Source: Deltaproteobacteria bacterium (GTDB lineage: Bacteria; Desulfobacterota; Desulfovibrionia; Desulfovibrionales; Desulfovibrionaceae). From it: a DNA stretch of 7,257 nt. Position numbers and translations under genes: made by a program. This document shows positions 1 through 4,929 of this stretch, piece after piece (the stretch's first letter is position 1; each line of letters starts with the position of its first letter). The DNA lies in the NCBI GenBank assembly GCA_025350085.1, contig JANXYI010000102.1:1-7257 (forward strand), written 5' to 3'. The notes below the pieces were generated by a model, which saw only the letters and a list, made by a program, of their open reading frames with translations, was not told the DNA's origin and did no database searches.

Positions 1-41
1 CGAAAGGGCTGTTTCAGGAGGAACCTGAACCAGCCCTTTCG
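1..41. terminator. Long hairpin, probable terminator of a gene off the left edge
   Basis: Arms CGAAAGGGCTG (1-11) and CAGCCCTTTCG (31-41) pair perfectly. After one T/C mismatch the stem continues with TTCAGG (13-18) against CCTGAA (24-29), closing on a 5-nt loop. The A/T bases at the stem base resemble bidirectional terminators. Only GGCTTT follows on the plus strand, so a classical U-tract is weak. The strand cannot be fixed because the gene it serves lies outside the window. Confidence 0.7.
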
Positions 42-129
42 GCTTTGGTGGGGCATGTTGAGTCGTGGGGAGCTCCTACGCCGGGCCTAAGACTGCGCGC
101 AGGGAATCTTCCGGTAAACTCTCTTCCAA

Positions 130-173
130 GCCAAAGGGCCGGGAAGAGCGTCTGCTCGACCCGGCCCTTTGGC
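130..173 (-). terminator. Hairpin terminator downstream of purU
   Basis: A perfect 14-bp stem is formed by GCCAAAGGGCCGGG (130-143) and CCCGGCCCTTTGGC (160-173). An inner GAGC/GCTC pair (146-149 with 154-157) extends it. It lies 69 bp past the purU stop and is the best candidate end of the minus-strand operon. No strong T-run follows, so the A/T pairs at the stem base may serve instead, or it may act bidirectionally. Confidence 0.65.
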
Positions 174-187
174 GTGGGATGGGGGTT

Positions 188-210
188 CCAAGGGGCCTCA
201 GGCCCCTTGG
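188..210 (-). terminator. Compact GC-rich hairpin just after purU
   Basis: A perfect 10-bp stem, CCAAGGGGCC (188-197) with GGCCCCTTGG (201-210), closes on a 3-nt loop. It begins 31 bp past the purU stop and precedes the 130-173 hairpin in the direction of purU transcription. No T-tract follows, so it may be a 3'-end stabiliser or half of a double terminator. Confidence 0.45.
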
Positions 211-241
211 CCGCCGGAGGCTATTGCCTTCTCTCCCGGCC

Positions 242-1183
242 TTACGCGAAGACGATGGTCTTGTTGCCGTCCACGAGCACGCGGTCTTCCAGGTGCCAGC
301 GCACGGCCCGGGAGAGCACCTGGCGTTCGATGTCGCGGCCGAGGATCTTCAGTTCGTCGAGGCGGTGCCGGTGCGACACGCGGATGACGTCCTGCTCGAT
401 GATGGGGCCCTTGTCCAGGCGTCCGGTGACGTAGTGGGCGGTGGCGCCGATGAGCTTGACCCCGCGTTCGGCTGCGCGGCGGTAGGGGTCCGCGCCCTCG
501 AAGGCGGGCAGGAAGGAGTGGTGGATGTTGATGATGCGCTGGGGGAAGCGCCTGACAAAGGCCGGGGACAGCACGCGCATGTAGCGCGCCAGCACCACGG
601 TATCCACAGGCCCGCCCGGCAGGCCTTCGAGCAGTTCGAGCATGCGCTCCTCGGGTACGGAGAGGGATTTCCCGCGCGGGGCGCTTGCAGCATCGGCGGC
701 CTCAGGTACGTGCACATGCTCGAAGCGCACGCCAAAGGCCTCCACTGCGGCGCGCAGGTCCTGGTGGTTGCTGATGACGATGGGGATCTCGGCATGGAGC
801 TCGCCGCGGCCCACGCGCCAGAGCAGGTCCATGAGGGCGTGGTCCAGGCGCGAGACAAGCACGGCCATGCGCTTCTTGCGGCCGGAGGGCACCACGCTCC
901 ATTTCATCTGGTAGCGCGCGGCCACCTCACCGCCGAAGTCCCGGGCCAGCTCGTCGAGGCACCCTTCCAGACCGGGCAGAAAGAACTCCTGGCGCATGAA
1001 GAAGCGCCCGCCCTCGGGGTCGGTGGAGTGCTGGTCGGAGTGGGTGATGTTCACCCCGCGCTGGTGCAGAAAGCCGCTCACCGCGGCCACGATGCCCGAG
1101 CGGTCCGGGCAGGTGGCCAGCAGCCGGGCGGTGTCGGCCTGGGCCGTGGCGGCGGCGGCCAGGGCAGAGGAGGATGGGCGCAT
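242..1183 (-). CDS. purU: Formyltetrahydrofolate deformylase PurU
   Basis: Hydrolyses 10-formyl-tetrahydrofolate to formate and tetrahydrofolate in the cytoplasm, a one-carbon balancing reaction. The product has 313 residues, against about 280 for E. coli PurU; the excess is partly an Ala/Ser-rich N-terminus (residues 1-17). An ACT domain spans about residues 20-100 and includes PDRSGIVAAVSGF (26-38). A formyltransferase-fold domain spans about 105-290, with NIHHSFLP (N219, H221), GATAHYV and LDKGPII (D257), which match the Asn-His-Asp catalytic set of the family. ATG at 1183 lies 5 bp after the stop of the small Cys gene, with GAGGA (1196-1200) upstream, so the two are translationally close. 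A start further inside the Ala-rich leader is possible. It is the last gene of the minus-strand operon. Codons ~25-43 are also present as a fragment inside gene X2. Confidence 0.96.
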   Translation of the reverse strand: MRPSSSALAAAATAQADTARLLATCPDRSGIVAAVSGFLHQRGVNITHSDQHSTDPEGGRFFMRQEFFLPGLEGCLDELARDFGGEVAARYQMKWSVVPSGRKKRMAVLVSRLDHALMDLLWRVGRGELHAEIPIVISNHQDLRAAVEAFGVRFEHVHVPEAADAASAPRGKSLSVPEERMLELLEGLPGGPVDTVVLARYMRVLSPAFVRRFPQRIINIHHSFLPAFEGADPYRRAAERGVKLIGATAHYVTGRLDKGPIIEQDVIRVSHRHRLDELKILGRDIERQVLSRAVRWHLEDRVLVDGNKTIVFA

Positions 1184-1188
1184 GGGCC

Positions 1189-1425
1189 CTACTCGTCCTC
1201 GCCCATGAGGGGCTTAGGCGCGGTCTCGTCCCCGGCCGTCAGGGCCGAGATGAGGACCACGGGCCCGGCCGCGCCGCAAAAGCCCAGGTCGTCCTCGCCG
1301 GTCATCGCAAAATCCTGGAAGCGCCAGAGCATGCACATGGAGCCCAGGCAGAACTTGAGCTTGTCCTCGCGCGTCTTGAGCAGCGGACAGAACTTGAACT
1401 TGGCGTCGGATTCGGCAAGCAGCAT
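1189..1425 (-). CDS. Small four-cysteine protein, possible metal-binding
   Basis: A 78-residue protein of unknown function. With the start at 1425 its cysteines are C13, C26, C31 and C50, in the contexts FCPLL, FCLGSMCMLWRF and GFCG. From memory, small hypothetical proteins with CP...CIGSxCxxWRW share this pattern, which suggests a zinc or Fe-S site; that is inference. ATG at 1425 is preferred over ATG at 1431 because AAGGAG (1432-1437) abuts the upstream ATG but sits 6 nt from the downstream one. The tail (about 50-78) is Ala/Gly/Glu-rich and ends acidic. It lies between X2 (33-40 bp upstream) and purU (5 bp downstream), in one operon. Its first ~30 codons are duplicated at the 5' end of X2. 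Confidence 0.8.
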   Translation of the reverse strand: MLLAESDAKFKFCPLLKTREDKLKFCLGSMCMLWRFQDFAMTGEDDLGFCGAAGPVVLISALTAGDETAPKPLMGEDE

Positions 1426-1431
1426 GCCCAT

Positions 1432-1437
1432 CTCCTT
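1432..1437 (-). promoter_or_regulatory. Shine-Dalgarno AAGGAG that sets the small-gene start
   Basis: Reading the minus strand, AAGGAG is followed immediately by ATG (1429-1431), then GGC, then ATG (1423-1425). Only the second ATG has usable spacing (6 nt). The duplicated copy at 2746-2751 reads ATGGAG, which keeps GGAG and creates an extra upstream ATG. Confidence 0.7.
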
Positions 1438-1464
1438 GAAGTGCTGTCGATGATGTCCGGGGGG

Positions 1465-2739
1465 CTACCCGGCCTTGGGCCTTGCGCCCGGTACGCTTGG
1501 GAAGTCCACCAGCGGGGTCTTGCCCAGGCGGCTCTTCATGTACTCCACCAGGATGGCGGCCACGCGCTCCTCGCGGGTCAGGCTCTTGGCGTAGTGCCCG
1601 CCCTCGACCACCTTCTGGAACTCGCTGCTGCTCATGGCCGGGGACGTCTTGGCGATGTTCTCGATGGCCACGGCATAGGCGTTGATCTTGAGTTCCAGAT
1701 CGGCGTCGCTCATGGTCGACAGCTCGTGCACGCGCAGAGCCAGCTCATCGGCGTCGGGCAGCTTGTCGGATTCCAGGATGGCCTTGAGGGCGTTGGCGTA
1801 GCGGGTGATCCCGTCGTTGATATGGTCCTTGTGGACGAAATTCATGGCCATCCAGCCGGCGCGCAGCCACTTGAAGAGCATGTACGAGGTCTGGTTCGGG
1901 CCGTCCTCAATGTACACATGCACCGAGGCCGAGTCGTACATGAAGGTGTCGGCCCAGCCGATGAGGCCCTTGCTCAGGCCGTTGATGCCGGAATAGAAGT
2001 AGCTCCAGTTGTTCTCGTCCAGGATGACGGCCTTCTTGCCCACGCTGGACTTGTCCTTTTGCTTGGTAACCGAGATGAGCACGTTCTTACCGTCCAGCTT
2101 GGTCAGGATGATCAGCCGGTTCACGTCATAACGGTAGTAGCCGCCGCCAAAGGAGTCCGGGGCGTTGACCTCGAAGCCCGTGCCCCACAGGGCCACGGGC
2201 CTGTCCAGCTTGCCCAGGTGCAGCCAGGGCTTGGGGTCCTTGTCCACGAAGTCGCTGCCGGGGTACCAGCCAGCCAGGCGCAGCACACTGGGGAAGATTA
2301 AGTAGTTGGGGGTTGCCGGGTTATAGCAGTAGTGCATGATTCGGCTCAGGGAGACATTCAGGCGTTGGTGCAACACCGATCCGCTGCCGCCAATGCGGCC
2401 CTCAGGAATGATGTCGCGGGCGTCGCCCTTGGCCTGGGCCACATATTCCAGCAGGCTCTGGAAGTCCTGGGGGTTCACGCTGGCGTTACGCTTCTGGACG
2501 AGGTCAAGCAGCGCGCCGATGCTCTGCTCCACGGGCGGGGGCAGGGATGCGGACAGGGCGGTTCCGGGTACGCAGACTGCGGCCAAAACAAGCCACAAAT
2601 ACAACACCACGCGCTGGCGCACAAAGCCGCTCACCGCGGCCACGATGCCCGAACGGTCCAGGCAGAACCTGAGCTTGTCCTCGCGCGTCTTGAGCAGCGG
2701 GCAGTACTTGAACTTGGCGTCGGATTCAGCAAGCAGCAT
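1465..2739 (-). CDS. X2: secreted paralogue of X1 with a chimeric N-terminus
   Basis: Unrecognised protein, 424 residues from ATG 2739 (GGAG at 2746-2749, 6 nt away); ATG 2751 would add four residues but has no visible ribosome site. Numbered from ATG 2751, residues 5-31 copy the small Cys protein, 32-47 copy PurU (DRSGIVAAVSGF), 48-68 are a hydrophobic segment ending in ALSA, and 69-428 match mature X1. By hand count 57 of about 361 aligned residues differ from X1 (about 84% identity), and the last 23 are identical. It lacks X1's start codon and basic n-region. GTG at 2622 would give MRQRVVLYLWLVLAAV, a normal-looking signal peptide, but the ribosome site there is weak. X2 is probably transcribed from the X1 promoter. 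The body is intact, so I call it a gene; which start is used is open. Confidence 0.8.
   Translation of the reverse strand: MLLAESDAKFKYCPLLKTREDKLRFCLDRSGIVAAVSGFVRQRVVLYLWLVLAAVCVPGTALSASLPPPVEQSIGALLDLVQKRNASVNPQDFQSLLEYVAQAKGDARDIIPEGRIGGSGSVLHQRLNVSLSRIMHYCYNPATPNYLIFPSVLRLAGWYPGSDFVDKDPKPWLHLGKLDRPVALWGTGFEVNAPDSFGGGYYRYDVNRLIILTKLDGKNVLISVTKQKDKSSVGKKAVILDENNWSYFYSGINGLSKGLIGWADTFMYDSASVHVYIEDGPNQTSYMLFKWLRAGWMAMNFVHKDHINDGITRYANALKAILESDKLPDADELALRVHELSTMSDADLELKINAYAVAIENIAKTSPAMSSSEFQKVVEGGHYAKSLTREERVAAILVEYMKSRLGKTPLVDFPSVPGARPKAG
2608..2617 (-). other. Duplication joint (purU fused to X)
   Basis: The joint lies in CACGCGCTGG. The matching purU site is CCCGCGCTGG (1055-1064) and the matching X1 site is CCCGCGCAGG (3921-3930). 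On one side the sequence follows purU and on the other the X signal-peptide core, so the breakpoint lies within shared short homology. Confidence 0.7.
2658..2665 (-). other. Deletion joint (small gene fused to purU)
   Basis: CCAGGCAG marks the switch between small-gene and purU sequence. The intact unit has CCGGGCAG in purU (1105-1112) and CCAGGCAG in the small gene (1344-1351), 239 bp apart. A deletion between these repeats explains the fusion and puts the two frames together. Confidence 0.8.
2658..2739 (-). pseudogene. 5' fragment of the small Cys gene, now the start of X2
   Basis: Matches 1344-1425 closely; about five differences over roughly 88 bases including the ribosome site (about 94%). 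It encodes MLLAESDAKFKYCPLLKTRE and on to FCL, keeping the first two cysteines. It lacks the GSMCMLWRF block and the last two cysteines, so any metal site of the parent protein would be incomplete here. It appears to supply the ribosome site and start codon of X2. Confidence 0.88.
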
Positions 2740-2777
2740 GCCCGTCTCCATGAAGTGCTGTCGGTGGTGTCCGGGGC

Positions 2778-3956
2778 CTACCCGGCCTTGGGCCTTGCGC
2801 CCGGCACGCTTGGGAAGTCCACCAGCGGGGTCTTGCCCAGGCGGCTCTTCAGGTATTCCACCAGGATGGCGCTCACGCGCTCCTCGCGGCTCAGGATCTT
2901 GGCGTAGTGCCCGCCCTCGACCACCTTCAGGAACTCGCTCTTGTCCATGGCCGGGGTGTTCTTGGCGATATTCTCGATGGCCACGGCATAGGCGGCGATC
3001 TTGCGCTCCATCTCGGCCTCGCTCATGCTCGAGAGTTCGCGCACGCGCTGGGCCAGCTCGTCGGCGTCAGGCAGCCGGTCGGACTCCACGATCTTCTTGA
3101 AGGCATTGGCGTACCTGGTGGCCCCGTCGTTGATGTGGTCCTTCATGACGAAGTTCTGGCCCATCCAGCCCGCGCGCAGCCACTTGAAGAGCATGAACGA
3201 GGTCTGGTTCGGGCCGTCCTCCACGAAGACCTGCACCGAGGCCGAGTCGTACATGAAGGTGTCGGCCCAGCCGATGAGGCCCTTGTTCAGGCCGTTGATG
3301 CCGGAATAGAAGTAGCTCCAGTTGTTCTCGTCCAGGATGACGGCCTTCTTGCCCACGCTGGACTTGTCCTTCTGCTTGGAAACCGAGATGAGCACGTTCT
3401 TGCCATCCAGCTTGGTCAGGATGATCAGCCGGCTCACGTCATAGCGGTAGTAGCCGCCGCCGAAGGAATCCGGGGCGTTGACCTCATACTCCGTGCCCCA
3501 CAGGGCCACGGGCCGGTCCAGCTTGCCCAGGTGCAGCCAGGGCTTGGGGTCCTTGTCCACGATGTCGCTGCCGGGGTACCAGCCAGCCAGGCGCAGCACG
3601 CTGGGGAAGAGCAGATAGTTGGGGATGGCCGGGTTGTAGCAGTAGCGCATGAGACGGGACAGCGAGGTCTTCATGCTCATGTGCAGCACCGTGCCGTTGC
3701 CGTCGATGCGCCGCGCGGGGATGAGGTCCCGGCCGTCGCCCTTGGCCTGGGCCACGAACTCCAGCAGGCCCTGGAAGTCCTGGGGGTTCACGCTGGCGTT
3801 GCGTTTCTGGACGAGATCAAGCAGCGCGCCGATGCCCTGCTCCGCGGGCTGGGGCAGGGGCGCGGACAAAGCAGCGGCAGGCGCCAGGAGCGCCGTCACA
3901 ACAAGCAAAAACAGCATCAACCCGCGCAGGCGGCGGGCAACGGTCAGACTCGACAT
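2778..3956 (-). CDS. X1: unrecognised secreted protein, first gene of the operon
   Basis: 392 residues; I do not recognise the family. A Sec signal peptide is clear: basic n-region (R8, R9, R11), hydrophobic core about 12-29, cleavage likely after A29 or A32, so the mature protein of about 360 residues should be periplasmic or exported. There is one cysteine (C106, YCYNP) and no lipobox. The mature part is rich in Trp, Tyr and Gly, with motifs such as FPSVLRLAGWYPGSD (117-131), DSFGGGYYRYDV (163-174), DENNWSYFYSGING (209-222) and KDHINDGATRYAN (272-284). The C-terminal third looks helical and charged. ATG 3956 has AGGG six nt upstream. The central block is nearly invariant between X1 and X2, suggesting it carries the function. 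It lies 228 bp from divergent purN. Confidence 0.85.
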   Translation of the reverse strand: MSSLTVARRLRGLMLFLLVVTALLAPAAALSAPLPQPAEQGIGALLDLVQKRNASVNPQDFQGLLEFVAQAKGDGRDLIPARRIDGNGTVLHMSMKTSLSRLMRYCYNPAIPNYLLFPSVLRLAGWYPGSDIVDKDPKPWLHLGKLDRPVALWGTEYEVNAPDSFGGGYYRYDVSRLIILTKLDGKNVLISVSKQKDKSSVGKKAVILDENNWSYFYSGINGLNKGLIGWADTFMYDSASVQVFVEDGPNQTSFMLFKWLRAGWMGQNFVMKDHINDGATRYANAFKKIVESDRLPDADELAQRVRELSSMSEAEMERKIAAYAVAIENIAKNTPAMDKSEFLKVVEGGHYAKILSREERVSAILVEYLKSRLGKTPLVDFPSVPGARPKAG

Positions 3957-3994
3957 TCAATTCCCTCTGCATTTTTGGGCGGATAGGGCAAAAG

Positions 3995-4033
3995 GCCCGC
4001 CGCTGGCACCTTGCATATAAGCCCTCGGCGGGC
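3995..4033. promoter_or_regulatory. Inverted repeat straddling the X1 promoter -10
   Basis: GCCCGCCG (3995-4002) and CGGCGGGC (4026-4033) are perfect inverted 8-mers, 23 nt apart. They flank the predicted -10 (4014-4019) of the X1 promoter. They could be operator half-sites or the arms of a long-loop hairpin. GC-rich 8-mers can arise by chance in this genome. Confidence 0.3.
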
Positions 4034-4042
4034 ACTTGACAA
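4014..4042 (-). promoter_or_regulatory. Sigma70-type promoter of the X1-X2-small-purU operon
   Basis: On the minus strand, TTGTCA (4037-4042) is followed after 17 nt by TATATG (4014-4019). The -35 matches consensus at 5 of 6 and the -10 at 4 of 6, with ideal spacing. The start of transcription would fall near 4007, leaving a leader of about 50 nt before ATG 3956. No comparable promoter was noticed within the operon. Confidence 0.6.
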
Positions 4043-4084
4043 GATGAGTGCGTATAGACCCCGCAAGAGTCCGCCCCTGGCTGG

Positions 4085-4113
4085 TTCCCTTCCGGCGCAA
4101 AAGGGGCTAGATT
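4085..4113 (+). promoter_or_regulatory. Weak candidate promoter for purN
   Basis: TTCCCT (4085-4090) and TAGATT (4108-4113) are 17 nt apart. The -35 matches only 3 of 6 and the -10 4 of 6. It is the best-spaced pair I see upstream of purN, but it may not be real. Confidence 0.25.
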
Positions 4114-4128
4114 GCGGACCAGCCGCAA
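4112..4128 (+). promoter_or_regulatory. Dyad in the purN leader
   Basis: TTGCGG (4112-4117) and CCGCAA (4123-4128) form a perfect 6-bp inverted repeat with a 5-nt centre, 56 bp before the purN start and overlapping the candidate -10. It could be an operator or a small RNA hairpin. It does not match the E. coli PurR box as I know it. Confidence 0.3.
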
Positions 4129-4184
4129 CCGGGCGCTTGCCGAGCGTCACCGGCGCGGCCTCAACCTTCAAGCGGAGTGCCTTT

Positions 4185-4907
4185 ATGCCCTTTCCCCTGG
4201 CCGTGCTCGTCTCCGGCAGCGGTTCCAACCTGCAGTCCATCCTGGACAAGATCGCTGCGGGGGTCCTCGGCGCCGAGGTCCGCGTGGTGGTGTCCAACAA
4301 ACCCGGGGCCCAGGGCCTTGAGCGCGCCCGGAACCACGGCATCCCGGCCGAGTCCCGGTCGCACACGGACTTTCCCTCGCGCGAGGCCTTTGACCAGGAA
4401 CTGGTGCGCGTCATCAATGCGCACGGCATCCGGGCCGACCACGGCGCGGTGGTACTGGCCGGGTTCATGCGCATCCTCACGCCCGGATTCCTGCGCGCCT
4501 TCCCTGGGCGCATCCTGAACATCCACCCGGCGCTGTTGCCCAGCTTCGCAGGCACCCACGGCGCGGCCGACGCGGCCGACTACGGCGTGCGCCTGGCCGG
4601 ATGCACAGTGCACTTCGTGGACGAGATCATGGACCACGGCCCGGTGGTCATCCAGGCCGCAGTGCCCGCCCTGCCCGGAGAGGACAGCGAGGCCCTGGCC
4701 CAGCGCATCCTGACGCTTGAACACTGCATCTATCCCCAGGCCATCCACTGGCTGGCCAAGGGGCGGCTGAGCATCCAGGGCCGCAACGTCATCGTGAAGA
4801 ATGCCAAACCCGCTTCCCTCGGCCGGGGCGTGAGCCCCTGGATGGCCAGCCCTGGGTTGGAAAAAGGCTTCCGTCCCGGCGACAAGGCCGCGCGCAAAGG
4901 CAAATGA
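4185..4907 (+). CDS. purN: Phosphoribosylglycinamide formyltransferase PurN
   Basis: Transfers the formyl group of 10-formyl-tetrahydrofolate to GAR, giving FGAR, in cytoplasmic de novo purine synthesis. The product has 240 residues, against 212 in E. coli. Visible motifs are the N-terminal LVSGSGSNLQS (8-18, nucleotide-substrate loop), LAGFMRILTP (91-100), NIHPALLPSF (112-121, catalytic N112 and H114), and the HFVDEIMDHGPVVIQ stretch with D150, followed by EHCIYPQAI. These match the family Asn-His-Asp set. The last ~30 residues (after about 208) are a basic, Gly/Pro-rich extension absent from the E. coli protein. ATG 4185 is chosen because GGAG (4174-4177) lies 7 nt before it and family homology begins there; the frame stays open back to 4011 but that part is unlike PurN. 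It is divergent from X1 and 22 bp ahead of the AMMECR1 gene. Confidence 0.96.
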   Translation: MPFPLAVLVSGSGSNLQSILDKIAAGVLGAEVRVVVSNKPGAQGLERARNHGIPAESRSHTDFPSREAFDQELVRVINAHGIRADHGAVVLAGFMRILTPGFLRAFPGRILNIHPALLPSFAGTHGAADAADYGVRLAGCTVHFVDEIMDHGPVVIQAAVPALPGEDSEALAQRILTLEHCIYPQAIHWLAKGRLSIQGRNVIVKNAKPASLGRGVSPWMASPGLEKGFRPGDKAARKGK

Positions 4908-4919
4908 TCAGCCAACCCC

Positions 4920-4924
4920 GGAGG
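4920..4924 (+). promoter_or_regulatory. Shine-Dalgarno GGAGG that sets the AMMECR1 start
   Basis: GGAGG overlaps the GTG at 4924 but sits 5 nt before the GTG at 4930, favouring 4930 as the start. Confidence 0.7.
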
Positions 4925-4929
4925 TGCCC

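Larger units (their letters stand above)
1058..2611 (-). repeat. Tandem duplication, unit 2 (X2 - small gene - purU 5' end)
   Basis: The present-day full-length unit, 1553 bp from the X/purU joint in X2 to the matching point in purU. It holds the X2 body, the intact small gene and purU codons 1 to ~43. Homology to unit 1 stops at both outer ends, as expected for a direct tandem duplication. Confidence 0.8.
2606..2665 (-). pseudogene. purU fragment inside X2
   Basis: Positions 2611-2665 match purU 1058-1112 at 51 of 55 bases and encode DRSGIVAAVSGF in the PurU frame. Similarity may reach 2606. This is part of the ACT domain only, without any catalytic residue, and it is read through as part of X2. 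It is a scar of the duplication, not a gene. Confidence 0.88.
2611..3924 (-). repeat. Tandem duplication, unit 1 (X1 - small and purU remnants)
   Basis: Now 1313 bp, holding X1 from about codon 10, the X-to-small spacer, the small-gene fragment and the purU fragment. It is 240 bp shorter than unit 2, explained by the 239-bp deletion and a 1-bp difference in the spacer (six G's at 1459-1464 against GGGGC at the matching place). Confidence 0.8.

Noticed and set aside
65..1453. Long plus-strand open frame (462 codons) opposite purU and the small gene
   Set aside because: Antisense shadow of a high-GC gene. The minus strand encodes recognisable PurU over the same bases, while the plus-strand product is compositionally biased and has no domain.
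1174..2301. Plus-strand open frame opposite X2, with a similar one at 2907-3986 opposite X1
   Set aside because: The two resemble each other only because X1 and X2 are paralogues; both are mirror frames without ribosome sites or recognisable motifs.
1465..2739. X2 as a pseudogene
   Set aside because: The frame is intact over the whole mature region, substitutions are mostly conservative, and the rearranged 5' end is in frame with a usable ribosome site. Only the inserted purU and small-gene fragments are called remnants.
2606..2739. Assembly artefact as the source of the chimera
   Set aside because: The fragments differ from their parents by about 6-7% and the junctions fall at short repeats with consistent distances, which a misassembly would not produce. 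Resequencing would settle it.
4036..4058. TTGACA (4036-4041) with TATAGA (4053-4058) as a plus-strand promoter for purN
   Set aside because: Spacing is 11 nt, too short for sigma70, and no -10 is found at 16-18 nt. The same bases give a better minus-strand -35.
4011..4184. 58-residue N-terminal extension of PurN
   Set aside because: Open frame only. It resembles no PurN N-terminus, and a good ribosome site precedes ATG 4185.
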